Assembly (NCBI GenBank): GCA_902789325.1
Contig: CADANN010000004.1
Location: 186,001 to 250,000, forward strand
Length of the DNA: 64,000 nt
Reading direction: 5' to 3'
Source of the DNA: an uncultured Spirochaetaceae bacterium
GTDB taxonomy: Bacteria; Spirochaetota; Spirochaetia; Treponematales; Treponemataceae
Of this stretch, positions 15,022 through 23,656 are shown piece by piece. Position 1 is the stretch's first letter. Each line of letters starts with the position of its first letter. The notes beneath the pieces were generated by a model that made no database searches, was not told where the DNA came from, and worked only from the letters and a program-made list of their open reading frames with translations. The position numbers and the translations under genes are program-made.

Positions 15022-18000
15022 ATGAGCAGATACAATAATGGAGTAATTTTTACAAACGAAAACTGCATCGGCTGTAATAAGTGTATTACAAACTGTTCTC
15101 TTATGGGCGCAAACGTTTCTGTTGTAAAAAACGGAACAGTCCGCATGGAAATTGATTCTCGAAAATGTAATGACTGTGGTCGTTGTATTAATATCTGTGT
15201 TCATCATGCCCGTGAATTTAGAGATGATACTGAACGATTTATCTCAGATCTTAAAAGAGGGGAAAAAATCTCAATTATTCTTGAACCATCTTTTTATGCA
15301 GTCTATGGTGAGAGGGTAGCGGGAATAATTGGATGTCTGCGTAAGCTTGGCGTACAGAAAATCTATGAAGGTTCTTTTGGACGTGAGCTTTGTGCTTATC
15401 TTACTGTTAAATATCTTAAAGAGTCAAAAAATCTGCCTGTTGATGAAAGGTGCTTTATAAGTAATGCATGTCCTGCCATGGTAACGGTAGTGCAGAAATA
15501 TCATCCTTTCCTTTTAAAAAAGATGATTCCGATTCAGCCGCCTGCTGTCTGTGCTGCAATTTATGCACATAAATATCTTGGTGATGACAATAAAATCGCC
15601 TGCATCGGAACTTGTGTTGCACATAAAGATGAAGTAGATAGCGAAAATATCCGTGGAGCAATTTCTTATAACGTTACTTTTGCTCATCTTATGGAATATC
15701 TTTCTGATTATAATTTTGATGATTATGTTGATCTGGATGAGGTAGACTTAAAAGGAAACGGCTTTGGTTCAATTATTTCTGTAGGCGGAGAATTTTCTGA
15801 TATAGTTTCATATTTCTTTCCTCATACCGAAACAATTCTGGCACTTAAAGGCTTTTCTGGAGACAATATAAAATCTCTTTATATGTCGCTTGATGACCGC
15901 TATAAAGAATATCAGCCTTTATTTACGGAAATTACGGCCTGTAAAAACGGTTGTATAAATGGACCTGGAGCTTCTGCTAAAGATTATGACAGTTCAGTTG
16001 TCTATGCAAATGCAATTAATATCCGGCAGCACGCTTACGAGGTTTATAAAGATATTGAAAATCCAGATAAATTCTGGAAGCATGTAAGCTCTCAGTTTAA
16101 GTACATCCGCCCGGAAGATTTTAAGCGCTCATACACTGATCAGTCCCGACAAAAGTTTAAGATTCCTCAGAATGCTTTTGATGAGATTTTTTCAGATATG
16201 CTCAAAGATACTCCTCAAAAGCAGAGTATCAACTGTGGTTCCTGCGGATACAATTCCTGCAGAGATATGGCGCGTGCAATTGCCTATGGTTACAGCCGTA
16301 AAGAAAACTGCATTCATTATATGAATGACCTGCTTGTAAAGCAGTATTATACAGATACAGAAACTGGACTTATGAACAGAAATGCTTTTGTTCAGGCTGG
16401 TGTAAAACTGTTTTCCGAAAATCCAGATAAAAACTTTATTGTTGCAGTTGGCGATGTAAATAAATTAAAGATTATTAATGACCTTTATGGTTTTTCTACA
16501 GGTACAGATGCCCTTAAGCAGATTGCAGCAACTTTAAGACAGATTGCAGGGGAGAATGGTCTTGTTGCAAGACTTGGAGGCGGTTCTTTCGGTCTTTGTA
16601 TGGAAAACTCTGTAGACAATCTTCAGAGGCTTCAATCATGCAAGGTTTTTGATAACGGTCCTCTGCATATTAACTTCCCTATTACCATGCATTTTGGAAT
16701 CCGTATTGCAAATGCTGCTGTTGGAATTACCACGGCGATGGATCAAGCTTCGCTTTGTATGGATTACAGTATTTCTTCTGTACGAAATACTTTCTCTGCT
16801 TTTACAGAAAAAAATATAGAAAAAACTCATCTGGAAGCAAAAGTAACTTCAGAAATGCAGCAGGCTCTTGATGACGATCAGTTTAAGATCTGGTTCCAAC
16901 CTCAGTATTCTGCTGCTTCGGGTAACTTGGTTGGCGTTGAAGTTTTATGCCGCTGGATAAAAGAAGACGGACAGATAATACCTCCTTCAGTTTTCATTAC
17001 GGTTGCAGAAAAAAACGGTTTTATACGTCAGCTGGATGAGGCTATCTGGTCCAAAACCTTTGCTGCGGTAAGAAGATGGTTAGACGAAGGAATAGAGCCT
17101 GTGCCGGTTTCTATTAATATTTCCCGAGTCAGCCTTGAATCAGACAAGTTGTACTATATAATCAAGCGTCTTAAAGAGAAATATGATATTCCGGAAAAAT
17201 TAATTCATTTTGAAATAACCGAAAGTGCTTCAATTAATTCACAGCTGATGCTGAACCTGAGAATTAAAAAGCTTCGCGAACTTGGCTTCTTAATTGCCAT
17301 GGATGATTTTGGAAGCGGCTATTCTTCTTTAAATTCTCTAAAGGATATGCCTATAGATATTTTGAAGCTTGATATGGGCTTTATGCGTGGCGATGACAGC
17401 ATGAATCGCGGCGGTACGATTATTAATTATGTAGTGCGAATGGCGCAGGGCCTTGAATATATTACAGTTGCTGAAGGAGTAGAAACTCAGGAACAGGCTG
17501 ATTTTCTGCGCAGTATAGGTGTAAATGTTTTCCAGGGCTTCTATTATGCAAAACCAATGCCTGAAGAGGAATTTCTTGAACTTTTAAAATCTACGGGCAG
17601 ACAAGCTTCTGTATTGCGCCCAAGAACTTTTGGCCAGATTGATGTCCGAAAATTCCTTACACCAGATTCTTCTGAAAGCCTCATGTTCGAAGAATTTACA
17701 GGTCCTGCTGCTATATTTGAATATGATGATAAAACTGATTCGATTACACTCATCCGGGCAAATCATAAGTACTTAAAGCTTTTTGAACTTGAAGAACTTT
17801 CTTTTGCTGATGTAAAAAAGAATTTGAGAATCCTGGTTGGTAAAGCTTCTACAGATAAAATTATTGAAACAATAAAGCAGTCTCTGGCTGATAATAAAGA
17901 AGCTACCTGCAGTGCAGAAGTTCGTACATTTGTAAAGAAGACTCCAATCTGGATAAAAAATCATATATGGGAAATAAGCTGTAATGGACAGAAACATTCC

Positions 18001-18453
18001 TTCTATCTGCTGGCAGAAGATATAACAAGCGAAAAGATTTCCGAAAGCACTCTTGAACTTGCTAACAATCAGCTTGCCATGTTAATGAATAATTCTCAGG
18101 TTGGTTTGTGTCTTATTCATTCAACTGTAGATTTTAAACATATTATTACCGGAATGACTGCACGCTTTATACGTGTAAATCAGACCTTCCTTGATATGTC
18201 CGGCTATTCAGAAGAAGAAGTTCTTTCCTGGACAGAGAAGGAAGGCTTGAATGTAATTCATCCTAAAGACCGTACCGGCTTTAAGGTTGCTACAATCAAA
18301 GCCTTCCTCGGAAAATTTAAAAAGCCGTATTCTTATGACTATCGTGCCATTAAGAAAGACGGCTCTTTTAGAAAGGTAAGAATCTTAGTAACTGGTATTC
18401 AGCAGCCAGATAAATCCTTTATGCTGATTACCAATTACATTCTGTTAGATTAA
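15022..18453 (+). CDS. [FeFe]-hydrogenase-like sensor fused to degenerate GGDEF, EAL and PAS domains
   Basis: A 1143-residue multidomain protein. Two 4Fe-4S ferredoxin motifs open it (Cys15/18/21/25 and Cys49/52/55/59). The next 300 residues match the [FeFe]-hydrogenase large-subunit domain, with H-cluster-like motifs SNACPAMV (Cys150), IGTCVAHKDE (Cys198) and ITACKNGCINGPG (Cys307, Cys311). A further cluster motif NCGSCGYNSC...C (Cys405/408/413/430) follows, as in sensory group C hydrogenases. Then come a GGDEF-like domain whose motif is GGGSF, hence probably not a cyclase, an EAL domain with EVL at 640-642, ITES, MDDFGSGYSS, VAEGVET and QGFYYAKP, and a C-terminal PAS-like region (about 1015-1143). 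GAGTGAGG precedes the ATG at 15022; a TTG at 15007 is less likely. A hydrogen- or redox-responsive phosphodiesterase is the inferred role. Confidence 0.85.
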   Translation: MSRYNNGVIFTNENCIGCNKCITNCSLMGANVSVVKNGTVRMEIDSRKCNDCGRCINICVHHAREFRDDTERFISDLKRGEKISIILEPSFYAVYGERVAGIIGCLRKLGVQKIYEGSFGRELCAYLTVKYLKESKNLPVDERCFISNACPAMVTVVQKYHPFLLKKMIPIQPPAVCAAIYAHKYLGDDNKIACIGTCVAHKDEVDSENIRGAISYNVTFAHLMEYLSDYNFDDYVDLDEVDLKGNGFGSIISVGGEFSDIVSYFFPHTETILALKGFSGDNIKSLYMSLDDRYKEYQPLFTEITACKNGCINGPGASAKDYDSSVVYANAINIRQHAYEVYKDIENPDKFWKHVSSQFKYIRPEDFKRSYTDQSRQKFKIPQNAFDEIFSDMLKDTPQKQSINCGSCGYNSCRDMARAIAYGYSRKENCIHYMNDLLVKQYYTDTETGLMNRNAFVQAGVKLFSENPDKNFIVAVGDVNKLKIINDLYGFSTGTDALKQIAATLRQIAGENGLVARLGGGSFGLCMENSVDNLQRLQSCKVFDNGPLHINFPITMHFGIRIANAAVGITTAMDQASLCMDYSISSVRNTFSAFTEKNIEKTHLEAKVTSEMQQALDDDQFKIWFQPQYSAASGNLVGVEVLCRWIKEDGQIIPPSVFITVAEKNGFIRQLDEAIWSKTFAAVRRWLDEGIEPVPVSINISRVSLESDKLYYIIKRLKEKYDIPEKLIHFEITESASINSQLMLNLRIKKLRELGFLIAMDDFGSGYSSLNSLKDMPIDILKLDMGFMRGDDSMNRGGTIINYVVRMAQGLEYITVAEGVETQEQADFLRSIGVNVFQGFYYAKPMPEEEFLELLKSTGRQASVLRPRTFGQIDVRKFLTPDSSESLMFEEFTGPAAIFEYDDKTDSITLIRANHKYLKLFELEELSFADVKKNLRILVGKASTDKIIETIKQSLADNKEATCSAEVRTFVKKTPIWIKNHIWEISCNGQKHSFYLLAEDITSEKISESTLELANNQLAMLMNNSQVGLCLIHSTVDFKHIITGMTARFIRVNQTFLDMSGYSEEEVLSWTEKEGLNVIHPKDRTGFKVATIKAFLGKFKKPYSYDYRAIKKDGSFRKVRILVTGIQQPDKSFMLITNYILLD

Positions 18454-19748
18454 GCATTCTTCTTAGACATTGGTCTAACTAAGAAGCAGCTCAAACACAT
18501 AGCTACAGCATAAAGAATTGTAGTCACGATAAGTACGTTCTGGTATCCAACAGGATTAGCCTGAACTCCGTGTACATCAATAAATGCTCCAGTATGCTTT
18601 ACAATGAATGAAGCCATCTGGTTACCTGTAAGTCCTGCAAATGCCCATGCAGAAAGTGTAATTCCGTGAATAGCAGAAATGTTACCCATTCCGTAGTGGT
18701 CAGAAAGGAGGGTAGGAACGTTAGAGAATCCTCCACCATATCCTGCGTTTACAATGAAAATCAAAGCAAGAACGAAGATGATAAGGAGAGTGTTTCCGGC
18801 ACCGTTTGCAATTCCCTTTGTAAGAAGAACAATTACAGTTGAAACAATTGAAAGAGTAAAAATCAACTTATAGATTGTGTTGCGGTCTTTAAGTTTATCT
18901 GCCCATGCAGAGAAACCAAGACGTCCGCCTGCGTTGAACAAAGCAGAGATTGTGGAAATGATTCCTGCAAAAGCTCCGAGCCCTACGCATTTTACAATCA
19001 TCTTTTCCTGAGAAATGATTGCAAGACCACAAGTAATGTTGATATAGAACATAAGCCAGATACCAATGTAAGAAGCGATTGGTTCTGTCTTAAGAGTTGC
19101 AATAATTCCTTCGTCCTTTGATTTCTGCTGAGGTTCTACCCAGCCTTCTGGTTTAGCAAGAATAAGGTGTCCGATGAACATCATTACAAAGTAAACTGCT
19201 GCAAGAATATAGAACATTTTGTAAATGCCTGTTTCTCCCATGTTGTCGAGCATACCCTGCATGATTGGAGAAGCAATAGCTTTTGCAGCACCAAAGCCTG
19301 CTACAGCAAGACCAGTTGCAAGACCTTTCTTGTCTTTGAACCAGAGCATAAGTGTCTTTACTGGAGAAAGGTATCCGGTACCAAGTCCTACACCCATGAT
19401 AAAACCATAGCTGATGTAGATTCCTACAAGTGAAAGAACGCTGTGCTGATGTGTTCCACCGTACCAGATGAAAAAGCCTGTTCCGGCCATACCAAGTGCA
19501 AAAGTGATAGATGCAATCAAAGATGATTTGTGGATGTTTTTTTCTACAAGACCACCAAGGAAGGCAGCTGACATGCCAAGGAAGAAGATTGCAAAGCTGA
19601 ATGCCCATTCTACAGCGCCTTTAGAAAAGCCGATGTAGTTAGCAATTTCCTGACTGAAGATAGACCAGCAGTATACAGTACCGATACTGCAATGGAGAAG
19701 AAGAGCCGGGATTGCACCACGGATCCATTTGTTCTGAATGTTTTTCAT
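18450..19748 (-). CDS. MFS transporter, oxalate/formate antiporter (OFA) family
   Basis: Inner-membrane carrier of 432 residues with twelve predicted helices. The N-terminal block IPALLLHCSIGTVYCWSIFS, the helix-2/3 loop region and YLSPVKTLMLWFKDKKGLATGLAVAGFG are typical of OFA-family members, which exchange small carboxylates such as oxalate, formate, pyruvate or lactate. Substrate cannot be told from sequence. AAGGAAT lies before the ATG. The gene follows an outer-membrane-type protein by 46 bases on the same strand, so the two may form an operon for uptake or release of a small acid. Its last four bases overlap the convergent hydrogenase-like gene. Confidence 0.85.
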   Translation of the reverse strand: MKNIQNKWIRGAIPALLLHCSIGTVYCWSIFSQEIANYIGFSKGAVEWAFSFAIFFLGMSAAFLGGLVEKNIHKSSLIASITFALGMAGTGFFIWYGGTHQHSVLSLVGIYISYGFIMGVGLGTGYLSPVKTLMLWFKDKKGLATGLAVAGFGAAKAIASPIMQGMLDNMGETGIYKMFYILAAVYFVMMFIGHLILAKPEGWVEPQQKSKDEGIIATLKTEPIASYIGIWLMFYINITCGLAIISQEKMIVKCVGLGAFAGIISTISALFNAGGRLGFSAWADKLKDRNTIYKLIFTLSIVSTVIVLLTKGIANGAGNTLLIIFVLALIFIVNAGYGGGFSNVPTLLSDHYGMGNISAIHGITLSAWAFAGLTGNQMASFIVKHTGAFIDVHGVQANPVGYQNVLIVTTILYAVAMCLSCFLVRPMSKKNA

Positions 19749-19794
19749 TTTATAATTCCTTAGAATTGATAGTATTAGTCTATTTTATCAATCT

Positions 19795-21021
19795 TTAGAA
19801 TTTTGTTCTATATCCTATATCAAGAGAAAATCCGCGTTCAGAGTGACCGCTTGTGAACTCCTTGATTCTTACAGTAGATTGAATATGGAGTTCTCCTGAA
19901 AGGAAGGTTGTGGTTAGATATGGAGTAATGTTAACGTTATATCCGAATTCTGTAAGATTCATTATATCTTTTATATCTGTAAAATATTTGTTTGTAAAAG
20001 AAGCACAGAGGTGGGTTCCATAAGTTATTTGATTTGAGCCCATAGTTGATGCTTCTCCGAAAATGTTTAAGTCTACTCCAAGTGTATCATCAACAAAAAG
20101 AAGCTTGTCTACAGTTGCCTGTGGCAGACTGAAAACGCTGATATTAAGATGTCCGTTTCCCAAACGAAGTCTAGGTTCAACAAGAAGATAAACTTCTTTA
20201 GGATCTATAATTGAGCTGTCCTGCTTTTTTGTAAAGCTTGCATTGTAAATACCCGCCTGAACAAAAAGAGAATTAGTAAAGTTGTTTCCAAGAAGAAGGG
20301 TTGTACCTGCGTGCCAATAGATTTTTTCTACAGCAATAATAACATCTTCGCCTCGATATTTGTCTGCAAGAGGAACTCCTATACCGCCGGCAAAGTCTAA
20401 AGTTAAAAAGCGGAGTACAGTTGCAAAACGTAAGTCTGTATTGAAAACGTAATAATCTTCGTCTTCATGATTCATGTAAATATATCCGCCAAAGGCAATT
20501 GGTTCGCTGTACAATTTAATGATATCAGAAACACCAACACCAAAATGAGGGTATAAAATTGAACCTGCAAGTCCAAGGTAGCTTTCTGTAATTTTTGAAC
20601 CGATAGGCTTAATGTTAAAATATCTCTGAAGGAAAACATCTGAACCGATTGGGTCGTAAGTTCCCATAAAGGCGCTGAAGTAGTTAGCACTGTTGTACAT
20701 GTTTCCACGCATAATCAAAGAAAGTTCATCAATCTGAAATTTAGCATCTGTTGCATGAAAGATTGACTCGCTTAATAAATCACCTGTATTAATAGAAAAT
20801 TCCAGATGGCTCCAGAGATTCTGTGAAAAGTTAAACTGACCGGCAAAGAAGGCCTGGAGTTTGAGATCCGGATCAAAAGATTCTGTTTCTTCCGGATTAG
20901 CCGCATAATTTAATTTGCCACCGGCATAACCAGAAAAGGAGGTTGCAGCAAACAGTCCTGAGGTAATAAAAAAGGCTGCTAATATAGAAATAAAATGTTT
21001 TGTTTTTATGTTATTCTTCAT
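19795..21021 (-). CDS. Probable outer-membrane beta-barrel protein
   Basis: A 408-residue exported protein. The signal peptide (KTKHFISILAAFFITSGLFA, then ATSF) is followed by long stretches of alternating hydrophobic and polar residues, many aromatic residues, frequent Gly/Asn turns and a C-terminal Phe (DIGYRTKF), which are features of an outer-membrane beta barrel. I recognise no named family; repeats are not evident. The ATG at 21021 is chosen over one at 21051 because AGGAG lies about ten bases upstream and the signal peptide then begins correctly. It is the first gene of a likely two-gene unit with the OFA-type transporter and is divergent to cheA. Confidence 0.7.
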   Translation of the reverse strand: MKNNIKTKHFISILAAFFITSGLFAATSFSGYAGGKLNYAANPEETESFDPDLKLQAFFAGQFNFSQNLWSHLEFSINTGDLLSESIFHATDAKFQIDELSLIMRGNMYNSANYFSAFMGTYDPIGSDVFLQRYFNIKPIGSKITESYLGLAGSILYPHFGVGVSDIIKLYSEPIAFGGYIYMNHEDEDYYVFNTDLRFATVLRFLTLDFAGGIGVPLADKYRGEDVIIAVEKIYWHAGTTLLLGNNFTNSLFVQAGIYNASFTKKQDSSIIDPKEVYLLVEPRLRLGNGHLNISVFSLPQATVDKLLFVDDTLGVDLNIFGEASTMGSNQITYGTHLCASFTNKYFTDIKDIMNLTEFGYNVNITPYLTTTFLSGELHIQSTVRIKEFTSGHSERGFSLDIGYRTKF

Positions 21022-21124
21022 AATATAAAACTCCTGATTCTTTATCGGCATAAAATATATGTTACATTAGAAAAAACGCAAAAATCAAGCCAAAAAGAAA
21101 TTTATCATAAAAATAAGTTTTCGC

Positions 21125-21152
21125 TTGAAATATAGGATTTTCGAGTTATAAT
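21125..21152 (+). promoter_or_regulatory. Near-leaderless promoter of the cheA operon
   Basis: TTGAAA (21125-21130), 16 bases and TATAAT (21147-21152) end eight bases before the ATG at 21161. No Shine-Dalgarno sequence precedes cheA, although the following three genes have one. Confidence 0.65.
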
Positions 21153-21160
21153 ATTTCTAT

Positions 21161-23641
21161 ATGAGTGATTATCTTGACCCGAATAACGAAGAACTGTTGA
21201 AAGACTTCTTCGCAGAAGCAGAACAGCAGGTAGAACAGCTGGAGAGTAATATTCTCGTTATTGAAAATGATCCTTCAAATCACGAAGCGATTGATGAGAT
21301 ATTCCGTGCCGCGCATACTTTAAAAGGCGGTTCTGCAACAGTAGAAATGATGGAGCTTTCTCACTTCACACACACCGTAGAAGATGTGCTTGATGAGATT
21401 CGTTCTGACAGAATTAAGGTTGACGAAGATGTTGTAGACCTTCTCCTCACTTCAATCGATGTAATTAAGGCAATGCTTGAAGCCCGCCAGAATGGAAGTG
21501 TTTATGAAGAAAACATTGACTCTATTGTAGATAAACTTCATGGTTATATTCCTCAGAGTGGTGGAAAAGCACCTGCAAAGGCTGCTTCAAAACCTGCTGC
21601 TGCACCAAAACCAGCACCTGCTCCACAACCTGTTGCTGCAGCACCTGCAGCCTCTTCTTCAATTGTACTTCCTTCAATTACAGAAGAAGATTTTGCAGAA
21701 CTTAAGCAGACTTGTGAAGGAAATCAGAAACTCTGGTGTATTGCAGTTAAATTCGACGAAAGCAATCCTATGAATACAGTAGGCGGCATTCAGGTATTTG
21801 CCGCACTCAAGAACGTAGGTAATGTACTTAAAACAGTCCCAGACTTTGATGCTCTTTACGAAGATCAGTTCTACGAGAACGTATTCTATTATCTGGCAAC
21901 AGATGCAGAAGGTGCTGAAATTGAAGACTGTGCTTTCTTAAGCGACGTAACTCTTGTTACCGATGCACATCTTCTGGAAGATTATACAACAGGAACAGAA
22001 GCAGATCCTTCTGTTGCAAAAGCAGTATCAGCTGCTGCTCCAAAAGCTTCGGCTCCAAAGCCAGCTGCAAGCGCACCTGCTGCTTCAGCTCCAATTACTC
22101 CTTCAGATGATGTTCCTGCTGGAAAAATGTCTTCTGCTCAGGAAGAACTTCTTGGCGACATTCTCAACGACAATGTACTCAAGCCAGAGCCAAAGAAAGA
22201 AGAAAAGAAACCGGAACCAAAGAAAGAAGCGGGTGCAGCTCATGCTCAGCAGGGATCTATCCTCCGCGTAGACTCACGCCGCATCGACAACCTTTTGAAC
22301 CTTGTTTCGGAAGCAGTTATCAACAAAGCTTCTTTCAACCAGCTTGCAATGCAGAATGCTGCAGAACTTTCTCACTTCCAGTCAATCGAAGCAGAGTACA
22401 AAGAGCGCTTGCATAGTCTCTTTGACAAACTTCCAGATTACATGGAACAGATTAAAGAGGGTGCTTCTTCTGTAGAAATCAGAAAGAATATTCTTAAAGA
22501 ATACGGTTCACTCAGCAATATCTTTGATGAGTATGAATCAGAAGCAAAGGGAATTTCAGGTAAGTTCCGTTCTTATACACAGAACCTCGGAACAATTGCC
22601 AGCGACCTTCAGGAAGGTGTAATGAAAATCCGAATGGTTCCTATCAATCAGATTTTCAGCCGATTCCCTCGTGTAGTTCGCGATTTACAGCGTGACCTTA
22701 ATAAAAAAATTGACCTGGTAATTGAAGGTGAAGACACAGAACTTGATAAGTCAGTAGTAGAAGATTTGCTCGATCCAATCATGCACTGTGTACGTAACTC
22801 TGTAGACCATGGTATTGAAACTCCAGAAGTTCGTACCGCTGCAGGAAAACCTGAAACAGGTACAATTCTTCTTAAAGCTTCAAACGAAGGTAACCAGATT
22901 GTTATTGAAATCAAAGATGACGGTGCCGGAATTGATGTAGAAAAGGTTCGCAAAAAGGCTGTTGAACGTGGTCTTATTCATCCGGATAAGGCAGTTACAG
23001 AGCAGGATGCATTCAACCTTATTATGCAGCCGGGATTCTCTACTGCAGATAAGATTTCAAATATTTCAGGTCGTGGTGTAGGTCTTGATGTTGTTAAGAC
23101 AATGATTAACAACCTTAAGGGAACAATTTCCATCAACTCCGCAAAGGGTAAGGGAACCTCCTTTATCATCAAACTCCCACTCACACTTGCTATTATTCAG
23201 GGCTTGCTCGTTCGTGTTGGAAAAGAAGTTTACTCAATTCCAATTGCAAACGTAATTGAAAGTCAGTGCATTAATATTTCGGAAATCAACCATATTGATA
23301 ACTACGAAATTATGAATGTACGTAACGAAGTAATCAGTGTATTACGTCTTTCACGTCTGTTCGGTATTAAAGAATCTGTTCAGACTGAAGAATGTTATAT
23401 TGTAATTGTTGGTTCACAGGAAAAGAAGATTGGTGTAATGGTAGATGCCCTTATTGGTGAAGAGGATGTTGTAATTAAGCCTCTGAAAGACCAGTTCACT
23501 AATTCTCCTGGAATTGCCGGTGCATCTATTCTTGGTGATGGTTCTGTTTCGCTGATTATCGATGTTGGTCAGCTTCTTGAACTGGGAGTAAAGCAGGAGC
23601 TTCTTGCCCAGGCTCAGGAACAGGCACAGTACATGCAGTAA
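21161..23641 (+). CDS. cheA: Chemotaxis histidine kinase CheA
   Basis: Central kinase of the chemoreceptor array, phosphorylating CheY. The 826-residue protein has an N-terminal Hpt domain (RAAHTLKGGSATVEM, phospho-accepting His52), an Ala/Pro-rich linker (about 128-168), a CheY-binding-like P2 region (about 170-280), a second Ala/Pro linker and a Lys/Glu stretch (about 285-365), the dimerisation domain, the ATPase domain (HCVRNSVDHGIE, DDGAGID, GRGVGLDVVKTMI, GKGTSF) and a C-terminal CheW-like P5 domain. It starts the cheA-cheW/R-cheX-cheY operon, the standard treponemal order. The kinase would drive reversal of the periplasmic flagella encoded elsewhere. Confidence 0.97.
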   Translation: MSDYLDPNNEELLKDFFAEAEQQVEQLESNILVIENDPSNHEAIDEIFRAAHTLKGGSATVEMMELSHFTHTVEDVLDEIRSDRIKVDEDVVDLLLTSIDVIKAMLEARQNGSVYEENIDSIVDKLHGYIPQSGGKAPAKAASKPAAAPKPAPAPQPVAAAPAASSSIVLPSITEEDFAELKQTCEGNQKLWCIAVKFDESNPMNTVGGIQVFAALKNVGNVLKTVPDFDALYEDQFYENVFYYLATDAEGAEIEDCAFLSDVTLVTDAHLLEDYTTGTEADPSVAKAVSAAAPKASAPKPAASAPAASAPITPSDDVPAGKMSSAQEELLGDILNDNVLKPEPKKEEKKPEPKKEAGAAHAQQGSILRVDSRRIDNLLNLVSEAVINKASFNQLAMQNAAELSHFQSIEAEYKERLHSLFDKLPDYMEQIKEGASSVEIRKNILKEYGSLSNIFDEYESEAKGISGKFRSYTQNLGTIASDLQEGVMKIRMVPINQIFSRFPRVVRDLQRDLNKKIDLVIEGEDTELDKSVVEDLLDPIMHCVRNSVDHGIETPEVRTAAGKPETGTILLKASNEGNQIVIEIKDDGAGIDVEKVRKKAVERGLIHPDKAVTEQDAFNLIMQPGFSTADKISNISGRGVGLDVVKTMINNLKGTISINSAKGKGTSFIIKLPLTLAIIQGLLVRVGKEVYSIPIANVIESQCINISEINHIDNYEIMNVRNEVISVLRLSRLFGIKESVQTEECYIVIVGSQEKKIGVMVDALIGEEDVVIKPLKDQFTNSPGIAGASILGDGSVSLIIDVGQLLELGVKQELLAQAQEQAQYMQ

Positions 23642-23656
23642 TAGGGGTGTTTTTAT

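Noticed and set aside
19153..19608. 151-residue open frame overlapping the OFA transporter
   Set aside because: Same-strand shadow frame rich in Cys, Trp and His, typical of out-of-frame translation.
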